A stretch of 64,000 bases of DNA from positions 1,888,001-1,952,000 of the forward strand of contig NZ_CP118734.1 in NCBI RefSeq assembly GCF_032594935.1. The letters are read 5' to 3'. A program made the position numbers and the translations under genes. Source of the DNA: Streptococcus sp. 29892. GTDB lineage: Bacteria; Bacillota; Bacilli; Lactobacillales; Streptococcaceae. The notes under the pieces were generated by a model. It was not told where the DNA came from. It worked only from the letters and a program-made list of their open reading frames with translations, and made no database searches. The stretch's first letter is position 1; each line of letters opens with the position of its first letter. Below, in pieces: positions 1 through 7,640 of the stretch.

Positions 1-66
1 ATCCTCCAGATTTAACATCTCACTCAATTCTGAAATAAGACTCAACTCCCTCACAGTAACTGCCAT
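1..66 (-). CDS. Partial gene of unknown function (N-terminus only)
   Basis: Only the first 22 codons are inside the window; the gene runs off the left edge. It opens with ATG at 66, reading MAVTVREL followed by an acidic, leucine-rich stretch. It starts 16 bases after the NUDIX gene stop, so it is probably the next gene of the same minus-strand chain. The visible piece is too short to name a family. A start like this can be seen in PucR-type regulators, but that is only a guess. Confidence 0.4.
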   Translation of the reverse strand, partial: MAVTVRELSLISELSEMLNLED

Positions 67-82
67 TTCCAGCTATTTTTCA

Positions 83-505
83 TTATCGATTCTCCACCTT
101 CCACTCACCGTCTTCAAACCAGAAAAAATTCTCCGTCAGCTGTGGCTGTTCAAAGATTTCCAACATAGCTTCAAAACCGTCTGCCAGCTGAACATTCTTC
201 AGGTCCGCACGATCAATCCAAAAGACTTCTCCCTCATCAGAAGATTGGAGAACTCCTGAAAAATGGCTGGTTTTGTAGCAAAATACTAGATAACGATAGT
301 GGTCAGTAGGATCCGTCCAGTTTTGAATGCCACAGAGTTCGAGGTTGAATACAGTCAAGCCCGTTTCTTCTTTGACCTCACGAATGACGGAGGAAATAAT
401 ACTCTCGCCACGTTCGACATGGCCACCCGGAAACGTGACGCCCGGCCACTTCTCTGACTTCCTATTCTGGACCAATACCTGCTGACCGTCTGTAATCATG
501 CACAT
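83..505 (-). CDS. NUDIX hydrolase (MutT/8-oxo-dGTP diphosphatase type), probably 5'-damaged
   Basis: The Nudix box is complete at residues 28-50 (G-x5-E-x7-REVKEETGL), so the Mg-binding catalytic helix of a nucleotide pyrophosphohydrolase is intact. Relatives of this subfamily usually begin about 10 residues earlier with a segment ending in LTNMCM. That segment is present here: an ATG at 538 with a good GGGAG site reads M-S-R, then a TGA at 527-529, then EQVVLTN and the MCM used here. The downstream ATG at 505 has no convincing ribosome-binding site. The protein may therefore be made poorly by re-initiation or not at all. The upstream ATG lies 3 bases after the stop of the preceding gene, which suggests translational coupling. 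Substrate is inferred from family only. Confidence 0.75.
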   Translation of the reverse strand: MCMITDGQQVLVQNRKSEKWPGVTFPGGHVERGESIISSVIREVKEETGLTVFNLELCGIQNWTDPTDHYRYLVFCYKTSHFSGVLQSSDEGEVFWIDRADLKNVQLADGFEAMLEIFEQPQLTENFFWFEDGEWKVENR

Positions 506-541
506 ATTGGTTAAGACAACTTGTTCTCATCTAGACATTCC

Positions 542-910
542 CTATCTCCCCAAATCATCAAAATAATAGAGATTCAAAAATTCTTCCTCAGTAACTGGAC
601 GTTCAAAATTGTAAAACCAACGATAGACTTCCACGGCTGGTCCATCAAACTCTACCCTGTCGTCCATTTCTTGCAGACCAGCAATATGAAACAAACGGCT
701 CTGCTTCCAAATACCATCCGCATTGACATAGCCATCTTCGACCAGATTACGCAAATAGTCAAGTAGCGCTTCCGTGTTAACCTGCTCATCCTCCCAAACA
801 AGGACATTAGCCGGTAGCAAGTAGGTCACTTCTTCATAGGACGAGTAATTCTCATAAGAAGGCTCAAAATCGTTTTTTACCAAGCACTTAACAGCGTAGA
901 CCCTATCCAT
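542..910 (-). CDS. Conserved hypothetical protein (122 aa)
   Basis: I do not recognise the family. The protein is acidic and soluble-looking, with no signal peptide or membrane helix, and is rich in Tyr, Trp and Phe. The ATG at 910 was chosen because it overlaps the rnmV stop (ATGGATAG), a typical coupled start; an extension to 934 would run into rnmV. It belongs to the tatD-rnmV-NUDIX chain, so co-expression with RNA/DNA housekeeping functions is likely, but no role can be inferred. Confidence 0.7.
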   Translation of the reverse strand: MDRVYAVKCLVKNDFEPSYENYSSYEEVTYLLPANVLVWEDEQVNTEALLDYLRNLVEDGYVNADGIWKQSRLFHIAGLQEMDDRVEFDGPAVEVYRWFYNFERPVTEEEFLNLYYFDDLGR

Positions 911-1472
911 GATAGTACTCCATACACTCTTCAACTTCCACCAAACTTATCCCAAACAACTCCAAGCGTTTGAGCAGTTGCTTGCCATTGCAGTAACCGA
1001 TGCGGAGCTGCTCTCCCAGATACTCTCTCCTCTTGCGACTATCTCCGCCCATAAGCAAGCCTAGGCGCATTAGGTCTGACTTGCTGATATCAAAGTTATT
1101 TTCATCATCATAATAGCCACGCAGGCCTGCAAGGGCCTTTTCCAAGTCTTCAAAGCTGGCGTGCTCAATGCCCAAGGACCGCCCTTTTGTCTTGGACTGG
1201 GGCCGAGCCTCATCCCGCTGTAAGAAGGCGTGTTTGACCGTGGGAATGGCCTGCATAATCATCTTTCGAATCCGCTCGCCATTGTAGTCTGGGTCAGTAA
1301 AGACAATCACGCCCCGCAGGTCATGGAGTTTCTCGATGCGTTCTAAGTCATCGTCTGATATGGCAGAGCCTCTGGTTTCGTAGGTATCCACCTCATAAAA
1401 TCGTTTGAGATTGGCTGTATCATCCTTGCCCTCGACAACGAGGACTTCTTGTATCTTAATTTTCTGAGTCAA
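903..1472 (-). CDS. rnmV: Ribonuclease M5 (5S rRNA maturase)
   Basis: RNase M5 trims the 5S rRNA precursor in Firmicutes with help from ribosomal protein L18. The Toprim domain is clear: VVEGKDD near residue 10 and a DPDYNG metal-binding segment near residue 60. The TTG at 1472 is chosen as start (189 aa, the family's usual length, N-terminus TQKIKIQEV). An AGGAG site lies 11 bases upstream of it. The in-frame ATG at 1493 would put that AGGAG inside the gene and leave it without its own site. The 5' end overlaps the tatD 3' end by 17 bases, a widely conserved tatD-rnmV arrangement. Confidence 0.92.
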   Translation of the reverse strand: MTQKIKIQEVLVVEGKDDTANLKRFYEVDTYETRGSAISDDDLERIEKLHDLRGVIVFTDPDYNGERIRKMIMQAIPTVKHAFLQRDEARPQSKTKGRSLGIEHASFEDLEKALAGLRGYYDDENNFDISKSDLMRLGLLMGGDSRKRREYLGEQLRIGYCNGKQLLKRLELFGISLVEVEECMEYYHG

Positions 1473-2238
1473 TTCTGAACAAGCTCCTTGCATTCTCGTA
1501 GGTCGCTCTCGCCACTTCTTCGACCGACTGGTTGCGAAGCTGGGCCAGCATATCCACCACATATCGGGTGTAGCCGGTACGATTTTCCCGACCACGCTTA
1601 GGAACTGGGGCCAGATAAGGCGCATCCGTTTCGACCAGGATTTTTTCTAGGGGCAATGCTTGCGCCACTTCCTGAAGCTCGACAGCTTTTTTGAAGGTCA
1701 CCACTCCCGAGAAGGAGATGTGCATGCCCAGGTCCATGAAGGCCCGAGCCTCCTCCAGCGTGCCAGAGAAGGAATGCATGATGCCTCCGCGTGGACCGAC
1801 GCCGACTTCCTTGATAATCTGATAGGTATCTTCCAAAGCATCGCGAGTATGAACCACAAAGGGCAAATTCAACTGCTTGGCCAGCTCCATTTGCCGCTTG
1901 AAGACACGGGCCTGGGTTTCCTTATCTGCCGTCATCCAGTAGTAATCCAGCCCAATCTCGCCCAGGGCAATGACCTTGGGATGTTTAAGAGCCTTGAGTA
2001 GATAACGTTCTACTTCCTCGTCATAGGTGCCAGCCTCTGTCGGATGCCAACCCAATGTCAGATAGATTTCGGGATGCTGGTCAGCAAGCTCCATAGCCTT
2101 GTCAATGGTTGCTCGGTCAAAACCGACGACGTTGTGGAGGGTGACCCCCATCTCCTTGGCAAAATCTAATTCTTCTTGGACCCGACCATCAAACTGCTCA
2201 ACATTGAGGTGGGTATGGGTATCGAAAATTTCTATCAT
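1456..2238 (-). CDS. tatD: TatD family metal-dependent DNase
   Basis: This is a TIM-barrel amidohydrolase-type nuclease of the TatD/YcfH/YabD family, 260 aa and full length. Metal ligands are visible: THTHLN near the N-terminus, GEIGLDYY near residue 95, the VVHTRDA histidine, MHSFSG and the ETDAPYLAP aspartate near residue 205. Family members have 3'-5' exonuclease activity linked to repair and DNA degradation. It is the first gene of the minus-strand chain and has an extended -10 promoter (TGGTATAAT) upstream, divergent from the HAD gene. Confidence 0.93.
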   Translation of the reverse strand: MIEIFDTHTHLNVEQFDGRVQEELDFAKEMGVTLHNVVGFDRATIDKAMELADQHPEIYLTLGWHPTEAGTYDEEVERYLLKALKHPKVIALGEIGLDYYWMTADKETQARVFKRQMELAKQLNLPFVVHTRDALEDTYQIIKEVGVGPRGGIMHSFSGTLEEARAFMDLGMHISFSGVVTFKKAVELQEVAQALPLEKILVETDAPYLAPVPKRGRENRTGYTRYVVDMLAQLRNQSVEEVARATYENARSLFRIDSEN

Positions 2239-2343
2239 CTTACTTCTCTTTCTTTTCTACCATTATACCATACTTTAGACCTCTAGCTTTCAAGACAGTT
2301 TTGTAGAGAATATGCTACAATAATCTGAAAAGGAGAATAAATA

Positions 2344-3162
2344 ATGATTAAACTACTCGCTATTGATATGGATGGAACTCTGTTGGACGATAAAAAGGAG
2401 ATTTCCCCTCGCAACCAGCAGGCCTTGCGACAAGTTGCCGAGGCTGGAATAATGGTGGTACTGTGTACAGGACGACCCCTGTCTGGTATTCAACCCTACT
2501 TTGACCAATTGCAGTTGCCACATTCCCCCTATGCCATTGGCAACAACGGCTGTCTAACCCTTTCGACTGATGACTGGTCTATCCTGTCTTATCAATCGAC
2601 ACTGCTAGCTCATGTTGAACAATTAGTCAAACTTCTGGAGGAATTCCCTGGTCTTAACCTAGTCCTCTTTACACCTCATGCTAATTATGCACTGGGACAA
2701 GAGCTCAATGAGGCCACGAAAAATGATGCTATCATCGAATCTTCTATCCTTTACCATACAGACTTGGAGAATTTTCGCTCCTTAAACATACCTGTCCTTG
2801 TGCCGATTTTTATGGGAGAGGCTGAGGAACTGGATCAACTGCAACTAGCTTACGGTAACCAACTAGCAGAAAACTTCCAACCTGTCCGTAGTTTAGACTA
2901 TGCTTTTGAAGTCCTTCCAAAAGGAGTTAGTAAGGCTAGTGCCTTGGCTAGACTAACAGAGAAGCTCGGCATAACTCCAGAGGAAGTCATGGCGGTTGGA
3001 GATGGGGACAATGATATCCAAATGCTCCAATGGGCAGGGCTTGGCATTGCCATGAAAAATGCAAGTCCATCCCTACTCAAGTTCGCGGATGATATCACAG
3101 ACAGCCATAATGAATCTGGCTTGGCCAAGGCTATCGAAAAGCATCTCCTCAATGTGAAATAA
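2344..3162 (+). CDS. Cof-type HAD-IIB sugar-phosphate/phosphatase family protein
   Basis: HAD superfamily phosphatase of the Cof/YidA group, 272 aa. Motif I is DMDGTLLDD (nucleophile Asp8, acid Asp10), motif II is CTGRP near residue 41, the lysine motif is near 194 (KGVSK), and motif IV is GDGDND at 219-224. The large insert between residues 80 and 185 is the C2B cap typical of subclass IIB. These enzymes hydrolyse sugar phosphates or flavin/pyridoxal phosphates; the substrate cannot be read from the sequence. An AAAGGAG site lies 8 bases before the ATG. It is monocistronic, ending in a two-way terminator shared with rpmH. Confidence 0.9.
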   Translation: MIKLLAIDMDGTLLDDKKEISPRNQQALRQVAEAGIMVVLCTGRPLSGIQPYFDQLQLPHSPYAIGNNGCLTLSTDDWSILSYQSTLLAHVEQLVKLLEEFPGLNLVLFTPHANYALGQELNEATKNDAIIESSILYHTDLENFRSLNIPVLVPIFMGEAEELDQLQLAYGNQLAENFQPVRSLDYAFEVLPKGVSKASALARLTEKLGITPEEVMAVGDGDNDIQMLQWAGLGIAMKNASPSLLKFADDITDSHNESGLAKAIEKHLLNVK

Positions 3163-3167
3163 GGACG

Positions 3168-3203
3168 AAAAAACCAGCAGACTCGAGTTTCTGCTGGTTT
3201 TAG
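3168..3203. terminator. Bidirectional terminator between HAD gene and rpmH
   Basis: A perfect 10-bp inverted repeat (AAACCAGCAG / CTGCTGGTTT) has A-rich and T-rich flanks, so it serves both converging genes. Confidence 0.85.
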
Positions 3204-3211
3204 TTGTATTC

Positions 3212-3349
3212 TTATGCTACTGTAAGAACTTTACGTCCCTTACGGCGACGAGCTGCTAACACGCGACGGCCATTTTTAGTTGCCATACGGCTACGGAAAC
3301 CGTGTTTACGTGCGCGACGGATTTTACTTGGTTGAAAAGTACGTTTCAC
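3212..3349 (-). CDS. rpmH: 50S ribosomal protein L34
   Basis: Short highly basic protein translated as [20 protein letters not shown] and onward to GRKVLTVA, 45 codons from a GTG start at 3349. It is a structural component of the large ribosomal subunit. The GTG is preceded by GAGGAGG, 7 bases upstream. At 45 residues it appears one longer than the 44 I recall for other streptococci, with the tail KVLTVA. It has its own strong promoter. Confidence 0.95.
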
Positions 3350-3423
3350 GATGAATACCTCCTCTTAGATTCTTGTATTCGTTTAGCCGGCTAGTTTTGA
3401 TCAGTTACTAAACATACCAAACT

Positions 3424-3452
3424 ATTTTATATAAAATCTGGGGGTTTGTCAA
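3424..3452 (-). promoter_or_regulatory. rpmH promoter
   Basis: On the minus strand, TTGACA (3447-3452), a 17-bp spacer and TAAAAT (3424-3429): an almost ideal vegetative promoter about 75 bases before the rpmH start. Confidence 0.8.
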
Positions 3453-3493
3453 GCTATTCTGTTCTATTTTCAATCAGATTAAGAAAAAACATT

Positions 3494-3516
3494 GAAAAAA
3501 AGAGGCTGAGCCTCTT
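3494..3516 (-). terminator. Terminator after khpB
   Basis: Hairpin AGAGGC-tca-GCCTCT followed by a run of seven T on the minus strand, directly after the khpB stop; it ends the rnpA-yidC-khpB operon. Confidence 0.85.
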
Positions 3517-3517
3517 C

Positions 3518-4504
3518 TTAATCGCGATGTCCTTCAATATCTACCACTACATAGCGGTTTGGTTCGCTACCTTCTGAATAGCTAGTCAAACCATCCATCT
3601 TAGAAATAATGCGGTGGATAATTTTACGTTCACTGCTTGACATAGGGTCTGTGTGGTAGGCTTCCTGTTCAACCAAGACACGCTCAGCCAATTTTTGCGC
3701 ATAGCCTTGAAGAACTTCTGCACGGTGTTCTACATAGTCATTCACATTGATGGTAATGTAGAAATTACGTTCGTAACGGTTGTAAAGGAAGTTCTGAGCC
3801 AAGAGTTGCAAGGCCTTCAAAACTTTACCATGATAGCCAATGACACGTCCTGGTTCATTGGTGTCGACTTGGATATTGATTGTACGTCGGCTATAGCTGG
3901 TTTCAATACTTGCTTCCACATCCATGTCGTCTAGAATTTCTTGGATGTAGGCAGAAACCTCTGCAACAACCTGTTCAATGTCATACTGGGGCTCCACTTT
4001 GATATTTAAATCAGCAAATTCATCCTTGACAACTGGCTCTGGGCTAGTCACTTCTTCTGGAGTAGGTGTCTGACTTACACTTGCTAACAATTCGTCAGAA
4101 AGAATTTCAATGCGCCCAGTTTCTTCAAGAATGGTTGTCGCTTCTTTTTCGTTCTTCAAAATCTGAGCCTTAATCTCATCATCAAGCGTTTGACCAGATT
4201 TTTCAAATTCCTTAACTGCCGCAACAACTTTTCCTAAATCAATCGTAGCTTCTGAAACACTCTTGACTGGCTCATTGAGTTCATTGATTTCACTTGGAAC
4301 GCCTCGAACAGCCTTTTGGTTGGCTTTGACAACTGTTGTTTCGTTGATAACATCAATATCTACGATGGCTGGTTTTTTACCAAAACCAAAGAAACCTTTC
4401 TTCTCACGCGCTACAACAGTGATATGTGCCTTCTTACGGGGAATATTCAATTCTTCTAGACCATTTTGAATGGCTTCTTCAACATTTGCACCTGTAAATT
4501 TCAT
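3518..4504 (-). CDS. khpB: RNA-binding protein KhpB/EloR (Jag, SpoIIIJ-associated)
   Basis: Three-domain Jag architecture, 328 aa. The Jag-N domain is at residues 1-50 with the diagnostic KKGFFGFGKKP motif. A long acidic linker follows (about 55-185), then a KH domain with the GRVIGYHGK loop near 220 and a C-terminal R3H domain near 260-325 (SSERKIIHRI). In streptococci KhpB/EloR partners with KhpA and controls cell elongation, and Jag-N links to the membrane insertase. It is co-transcribed with yidC and rnpA and has an AGGAG-type site before the ATG. Confidence 0.93.
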   Translation of the reverse strand: MKFTGANVEEAIQNGLEELNIPRKKAHITVVAREKKGFFGFGKKPAIVDIDVINETTVVKANQKAVRGVPSEINELNEPVKSVSEATIDLGKVVAAVKEFEKSGQTLDDEIKAQILKNEKEATTILEETGRIEILSDELLASVSQTPTPEEVTSPEPVVKDEFADLNIKVEPQYDIEQVVAEVSAYIQEILDDMDVEASIETSYSRRTINIQVDTNEPGRVIGYHGKVLKALQLLAQNFLYNRYERNFYITINVNDYVEHRAEVLQGYAQKLAERVLVEQEAYHTDPMSSSERKIIHRIISKMDGLTSYSEGSEPNRYVVVDIEGHRD

Positions 4505-4528
4505 TTTCTCTCTCCTATTCGTTTCATC

Positions 4529-5341
4529 CTACTTCTGTTTGCGAGCCTTTTTCTGAGCCCGTCTGATTTTAGCTTGACGCTCTTTTTCAGCATCAATTTT
4601 AGCTTGACGCTCTGCTATGATTTTAAAAGGATTATTAAACACCAAGGTTTGAACCACTTGATAAGCGTTAGATACCGTCCAGTACAGGGCCACACCACTA
4701 GCGGCTGTAACAGCAAAGAAGAAAATCAGTACTGGCATGATGTACATCATAGCTGTAATGGCACCGTTTTTCTCAATGGCTGCCTTATTGGCCAACCAAG
4801 TACTTAAGAAGGTGAAGGCTGCTGCTAAAACTGGAAAGATAAAATAGGGGTCAGCTTCACCAAGATTTACCCAGAGGAACTGTCCAACCTTGAGAGCTTC
4901 CTCCGTTATCAGAGCTTGATAGAGAGCTAGCAAAATCGGCATCTGAATTAAGAGTGGCCACATGGATGAGGTCATGTTGACACCGTTCTCTTTATAGAGT
5001 TTTCGTGTTTCCTCATATAATTTCTGACGAGTATCCATATCACTTCCAGCATACTCTTCCTGTAAAGCACGTAGCTGGGGTTGAAGTTCCTGCATCTTAC
5101 GCGAAGAATTCATTTGAATTTGGAACAAAGGCAATAAGATAGTCCGAATGATAATCGTAAAGAGAATAATCCCGATACCAATCTGACCGTTGATGGACAA
5201 GAATTGAATAATGCTAGCAAACCAATGAATCAATCCATTCCATGCGCCCGAAGACTGACTGGAGGCTGTTCCTGTTCCACAAGCGGTTAGCACGAGTAGA
5301 GTTGTGGTCAGTAGCCCAGCCCACTTAAGATTCTTTTTCAA
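4529..5341 (-). CDS. yidC: Membrane protein insertase YidC (YidC1/SpoIIIJ type)
   Basis: A lipoprotein signal with LTAC lipobox at the N-terminus is followed by the YidC core: a conserved Arg in the first helix of the core ([11 protein letters not shown]), a cytoplasmic helical hairpin (residues ~90-130), several hydrophobic helices and a Lys/Arg-rich C-tail that contacts ribosomes. It inserts membrane proteins with or without SecYEG. The TTG at 5341 is chosen because AGGAAGG lies 8 bases upstream. The GTG at 5350 overlaps that same site and would leave no spacing. It overlaps the rnpA 3' end, and the gene pair with rnpA and khpB marks it as the SpoIIIJ-type copy. Confidence 0.93.
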   Translation of the reverse strand: MKKNLKWAGLLTTTLLVLTACGTGTASSQSSGAWNGLIHWFASIIQFLSINGQIGIGIILFTIIIRTILLPLFQIQMNSSRKMQELQPQLRALQEEYAGSDMDTRQKLYEETRKLYKENGVNMTSSMWPLLIQMPILLALYQALITEEALKVGQFLWVNLGEADPYFIFPVLAAAFTFLSTWLANKAAIEKNGAITAMMYIMPVLIFFFAVTAASGVALYWTVSNAYQVVQTLVFNNPFKIIAERQAKIDAEKERQAKIRRAQKKARKQK

Positions 5342-5684
5342 TCGCAACACCTTCCTGGTATAATTTAGCTAGTTTTAAAACATGGATGAGGTTTTTCTTG
5401 ATTTCCTGATAGGACAGCTCTTCAACTCCTTTACGAGCGATGATTACAAAGTCATCCGTCACCAACTCTTGCTGGCATTCTATCAGGACATGGCGAAGTC
5501 TTCGCTTAATGCGATTTCTCATGACAGCGTTTCCCAATTTTTTGCTGACAGATAGGCCTACTCGGAAATGAGCCTGGTCCTTGGGTAAGCAGTAAACCAC
5601 AAACTTCCGATTGGCTACATTCTTTCCTTTTGTAAAAATGTCATTAAAATCTCGTTCACGCTTGACACGATAGCTTTTCTTCAA
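5325..5684 (-). CDS. rnpA: Ribonuclease P protein component
   Basis: 119 aa, basic, with the RNase P signature ([10 protein letters not shown] near residue 55) and N-terminal YRVKRERDF. It is the protein cofactor of the tRNA 5'-processing ribozyme. The start is TTG at 5684, with GGAG about 8 bases upstream. It is the first gene of the rnpA-yidC-khpB operon and overlaps the following yidC gene by 17 bases. Confidence 0.94.
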   Translation of the reverse strand: MKKSYRVKRERDFNDIFTKGKNVANRKFVVYCLPKDQAHFRVGLSVSKKLGNAVMRNRIKRRLRHVLIECQQELVTDDFVIIARKGVEELSYQEIKKNLIHVLKLAKLYQEGVAIEKES

Positions 5685-5714
5685 ACCGTCACTCCATCTT
5701 TCAAAATTACCTCT

Positions 5715-5737
5715 ATTATACCATAAAATTCAAAAAA
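5715..5737 (-). promoter_or_regulatory. rnpA promoter (extended -10)
   Basis: TGGTATAAT extended -10 on the minus strand (TATAAT at 5715-5720), 30 bases before the rnpA start; the -35 is poor. It lies just downstream of the argH remnant. Confidence 0.65.
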
Positions 5738-5771
5738 GCCAATAAACATCACGTTTAGAGGCTTTTTGAAA

Positions 5772-6071
5772 CTAGTAATTGCTCATTTGCTTGTTGCATT
5801 CGCAGATAAAATTATGCAAAAACTGTCCCGTCAAGCGATTGACACGGTGGACTGCTGTTTTTGATTGAAGTGCCGTGTAGATGTCCAATTCAATCAAATC
5901 AGAAATTTCTTGGTAGCATTCCAAGGGCACATCTTGTTAATAGTAACCTGCCTTGCTGCATTCCAAGACCAGTTTTCCAATAATTTCATGAGCCTGGCGA
6001 AAGGGCATTCCCTTGCTAGCCAAATAATCTACCACCTCAGTTGCATTTGAAAAAACTTCTCTGTTGACTGT
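5772..6071 (-). pseudogene. argH: Remnant of argininosuccinate lyase (C-terminal ~100 codons)
   Basis: The minus strand reads, in one frame, a C-terminal ArgH segment: [18 protein letters not shown], then [14 protein letters not shown], then an in-frame TAA at the position of the next segment, then DVPLECYQEISDLIE and SKTAVHRVNRLTGQF, ending in TAG at 5772-5774. These match the conserved ArgH tail region, as I know the family. The catalytic two-thirds of the enzyme is absent: upstream of 6071 the sequence turns into the VOC gene terminator. argH sits upstream of rnpA in some other streptococci, so this is a decayed relic in its ancestral place, not a transferred fragment. It fits loss of the last arginine-biosynthesis step. 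Confidence 0.85.
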
Positions 6072-6082
6072 CCACAAGAAGA

Positions 6083-6106
6083 AAAACTGACCGAAGTCAG
6101 CTTTTT
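6083..6106 (-). terminator. Terminator after the VOC gene
   Basis: Minus-strand stem AGCTGAC-TTCG-GTCAGTT with a UUCG tetraloop followed by T residues, overlapping the VOC stop codon. Confidence 0.8.
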
Positions 6107-6980
6107 AGGATAAAATCTCTTTAATCTGGTCAAAATCCAGACGACGCATCTGCAGAACGGCATCATTAACAGCCTTGACGGTTTCTGGGCTAGCCGTATC
6201 GTATGCTTCCATCAACATACGCGGTACAATCTGCCAAGAAATACCGAACTGGTCCTTGACCCAACCGCACATTTCCGCCTCTGGCACTGCTGACAGGAGG
6301 TCATAATAGAAATTGAGTTCGTCCTGACTATCCACATAGACCATGAGCGAGAAGGCCTCGTTGAAAGACGCTTCGCCACCGTAACCGTGGTCCATAACAA
6401 TCATTTTCTGTCCACCGACGATAAGTTCCGCATAATTCAGTTTAGCAGCCTCAACAGCAGCCTCCCCCTCACCGTAGTAGGAAAGTTGACCGACACTAGC
6501 CTGAGGCAACTTATCCTTGTAATAATCTAGCATAGGCTGGGCCAAACCAACCTGGTCCTGTGAGAAGAGCAGGCAGATGTCAAACTGATATGGCTTGTCC
6601 AAGTCCGGTGCATAAGACAGTTGCCAAGACAGACCAAAGCGGTCTTCCAACCAGACATAGTAAGGGCTGAAGGGATATTCTCCCAAAGGCATGAGAATAC
6701 GACCGCCTTCTGACAAGGCTTGGTACAAACGTGTCACTTCATCCTTGCTGGCTACATTGACCATGAGAGACATGGATTCATTGAGCTTAAAGTATGGACC
6801 CGCACTAATAGCCGCCAAGGTCATATCGCCCAGTTGAAACTGAATCAAATCCGAATCACCCGAAGGCGTATCCGTAATGGTGTAAGTCCAGTCAAGCTTG
6901 CCACCGAAGAGGTCCACGTAGAAAGCCACCGCTTCTTTTGCCTCTGTGTCATACCAGAGATGAGGAATAATAGGCTGCAT
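6105..6980 (-). CDS. Duplicated VOC (PhnB/glyoxalase-like) family protein
   Basis: 291 aa built from two similar halves: residues 1-135 begin MQPIIPHLWYDTEA and contain DRFGLSWQL, and residues 140-270 contain DQFGISWQIV. Each half resembles a PhnB/3-dmu-9_3-mt VOC domain, so the gene is an internal fusion duplication. The catalytic function is unknown; such proteins are usually annotated as glyoxalase/bleomycin-resistance-like. The ATG at 6980 follows AAAGGAG by 7 bases, favouring it over an upstream in-frame ATG at 7019. A TGGTATAAT promoter lies just upstream. Confidence 0.85.
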   Translation of the reverse strand: MQPIIPHLWYDTEAKEAVAFYVDLFGGKLDWTYTITDTPSGDSDLIQFQLGDMTLAAISAGPYFKLNESMSLMVNVASKDEVTRLYQALSEGGRILMPLGEYPFSPYYVWLEDRFGLSWQLSYAPDLDKPYQFDICLLFSQDQVGLAQPMLDYYKDKLPQASVGQLSYYGEGEAAVEAAKLNYAELIVGGQKMIVMDHGYGGEASFNEAFSLMVYVDSQDELNFYYDLLSAVPEAEMCGWVKDQFGISWQIVPRMLMEAYDTASPETVKAVNDAVLQMRRLDFDQIKEILS

Positions 6981-7086
6981 AAATTTCTCCTTTACTTTCG
7001 TCAGCCCATTATACCACACATTTGTCCGTACAAGCTCACAGGAAAATTTCCTATGCTATAATAGAAAGATAGAAAAGGAGCAAGCT

Positions 7087-7587
7087 ATGGAAATCTGGAA
7101 CGCCTACACAGCCGACGGTCACTTGACCGACCACACCCTCACACGAGGAGAATCCATTCCCCACGGCCTCTACCACCTGGTCGTCGAATGTATCATCCGC
7201 CACCACGACGGCAGCACTCTCTTCATGAAACGCGACAGCACCAAGCCCTCCTACCCTGACTATTATGAAGCAACAGCAGGAGGCTCGGCCTTGTTTGGGG
7301 AAATAGCAGAGCAGGCCATATTACGCGAAGTCCGCGAAGAGACAGGCATTGAGCTGACAGCTGACCAACTCCGCCACCATACACACTTTATCGCCCATGA
7401 TGACCAGTGCATTTTCCACTGCTACTGGGCTGAAACCGACTGGGACAAAGCTGCTATCCAACTCCAAGCCGAAGAAACCAGCAACTACATCTGGGTCCCA
7501 CAAGAAAAGTTGAAAGATTTCCTGGAAACAGAGCTAGTCATTCCAAGGCAGAAAGGCTATGTGGAGAGGCTATTTTTAGAAAGCTAA
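7087..7587 (+). CDS. NUDIX domain protein (IPP-isomerase-like subgroup)
   Basis: 166 aa with a full Nudix box at residues 66-88 (G-x5-E-x7-REVREETGI). The N-terminal pattern (trigger motif RGESIPHGLYH, then a strand with RHHDGSTLFMKRD) resembles the NUDIX group related to isopentenyl-diphosphate isomerase. The substrate is unknown. It starts 6 bases after an AAAGGAG site and has an extended -10 promoter (TGCTATAAT) near 7060, divergent from the VOC gene. Codons are visibly more C-rich at third positions in the first half (for example CCACGGCCTCTACC) than in neighbours, possibly a sign of a different history. Confidence 0.85.
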   Translation: MEIWNAYTADGHLTDHTLTRGESIPHGLYHLVVECIIRHHDGSTLFMKRDSTKPSYPDYYEATAGGSALFGEIAEQAILREVREETGIELTADQLRHHTHFIAHDDQCIFHCYWAETDWDKAAIQLQAEETSNYIWVPQEKLKDFLETELVIPRQKGYVERLFLES

Positions 7588-7600
7588 ATTCCCCTAACAG

Positions 7601-7640
7601 ACAAATCCCCACCGTCATGTGACAGCGGGGATACTTTTAT
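7601..7640. terminator. Bidirectional terminator between NUDIX gene and mmuM
   Basis: Hairpin ATCCCC...GGGGAT with an inner GTCA/TGAC stem and T/A flanks on both sides. A close copy lies at 10071-10104. Confidence 0.75.

Noticed and set aside
1493..1493. ATG start for rnmV at 1493
   Set aside because: The AGGAG site would be inside the gene; TTG at 1472 gives the family's length and N-terminus.
5350..5350. GTG start for yidC at 5350
   Set aside because: It falls inside the AGGAAGG site, leaving no spacing; the TTG at 5341 fits.
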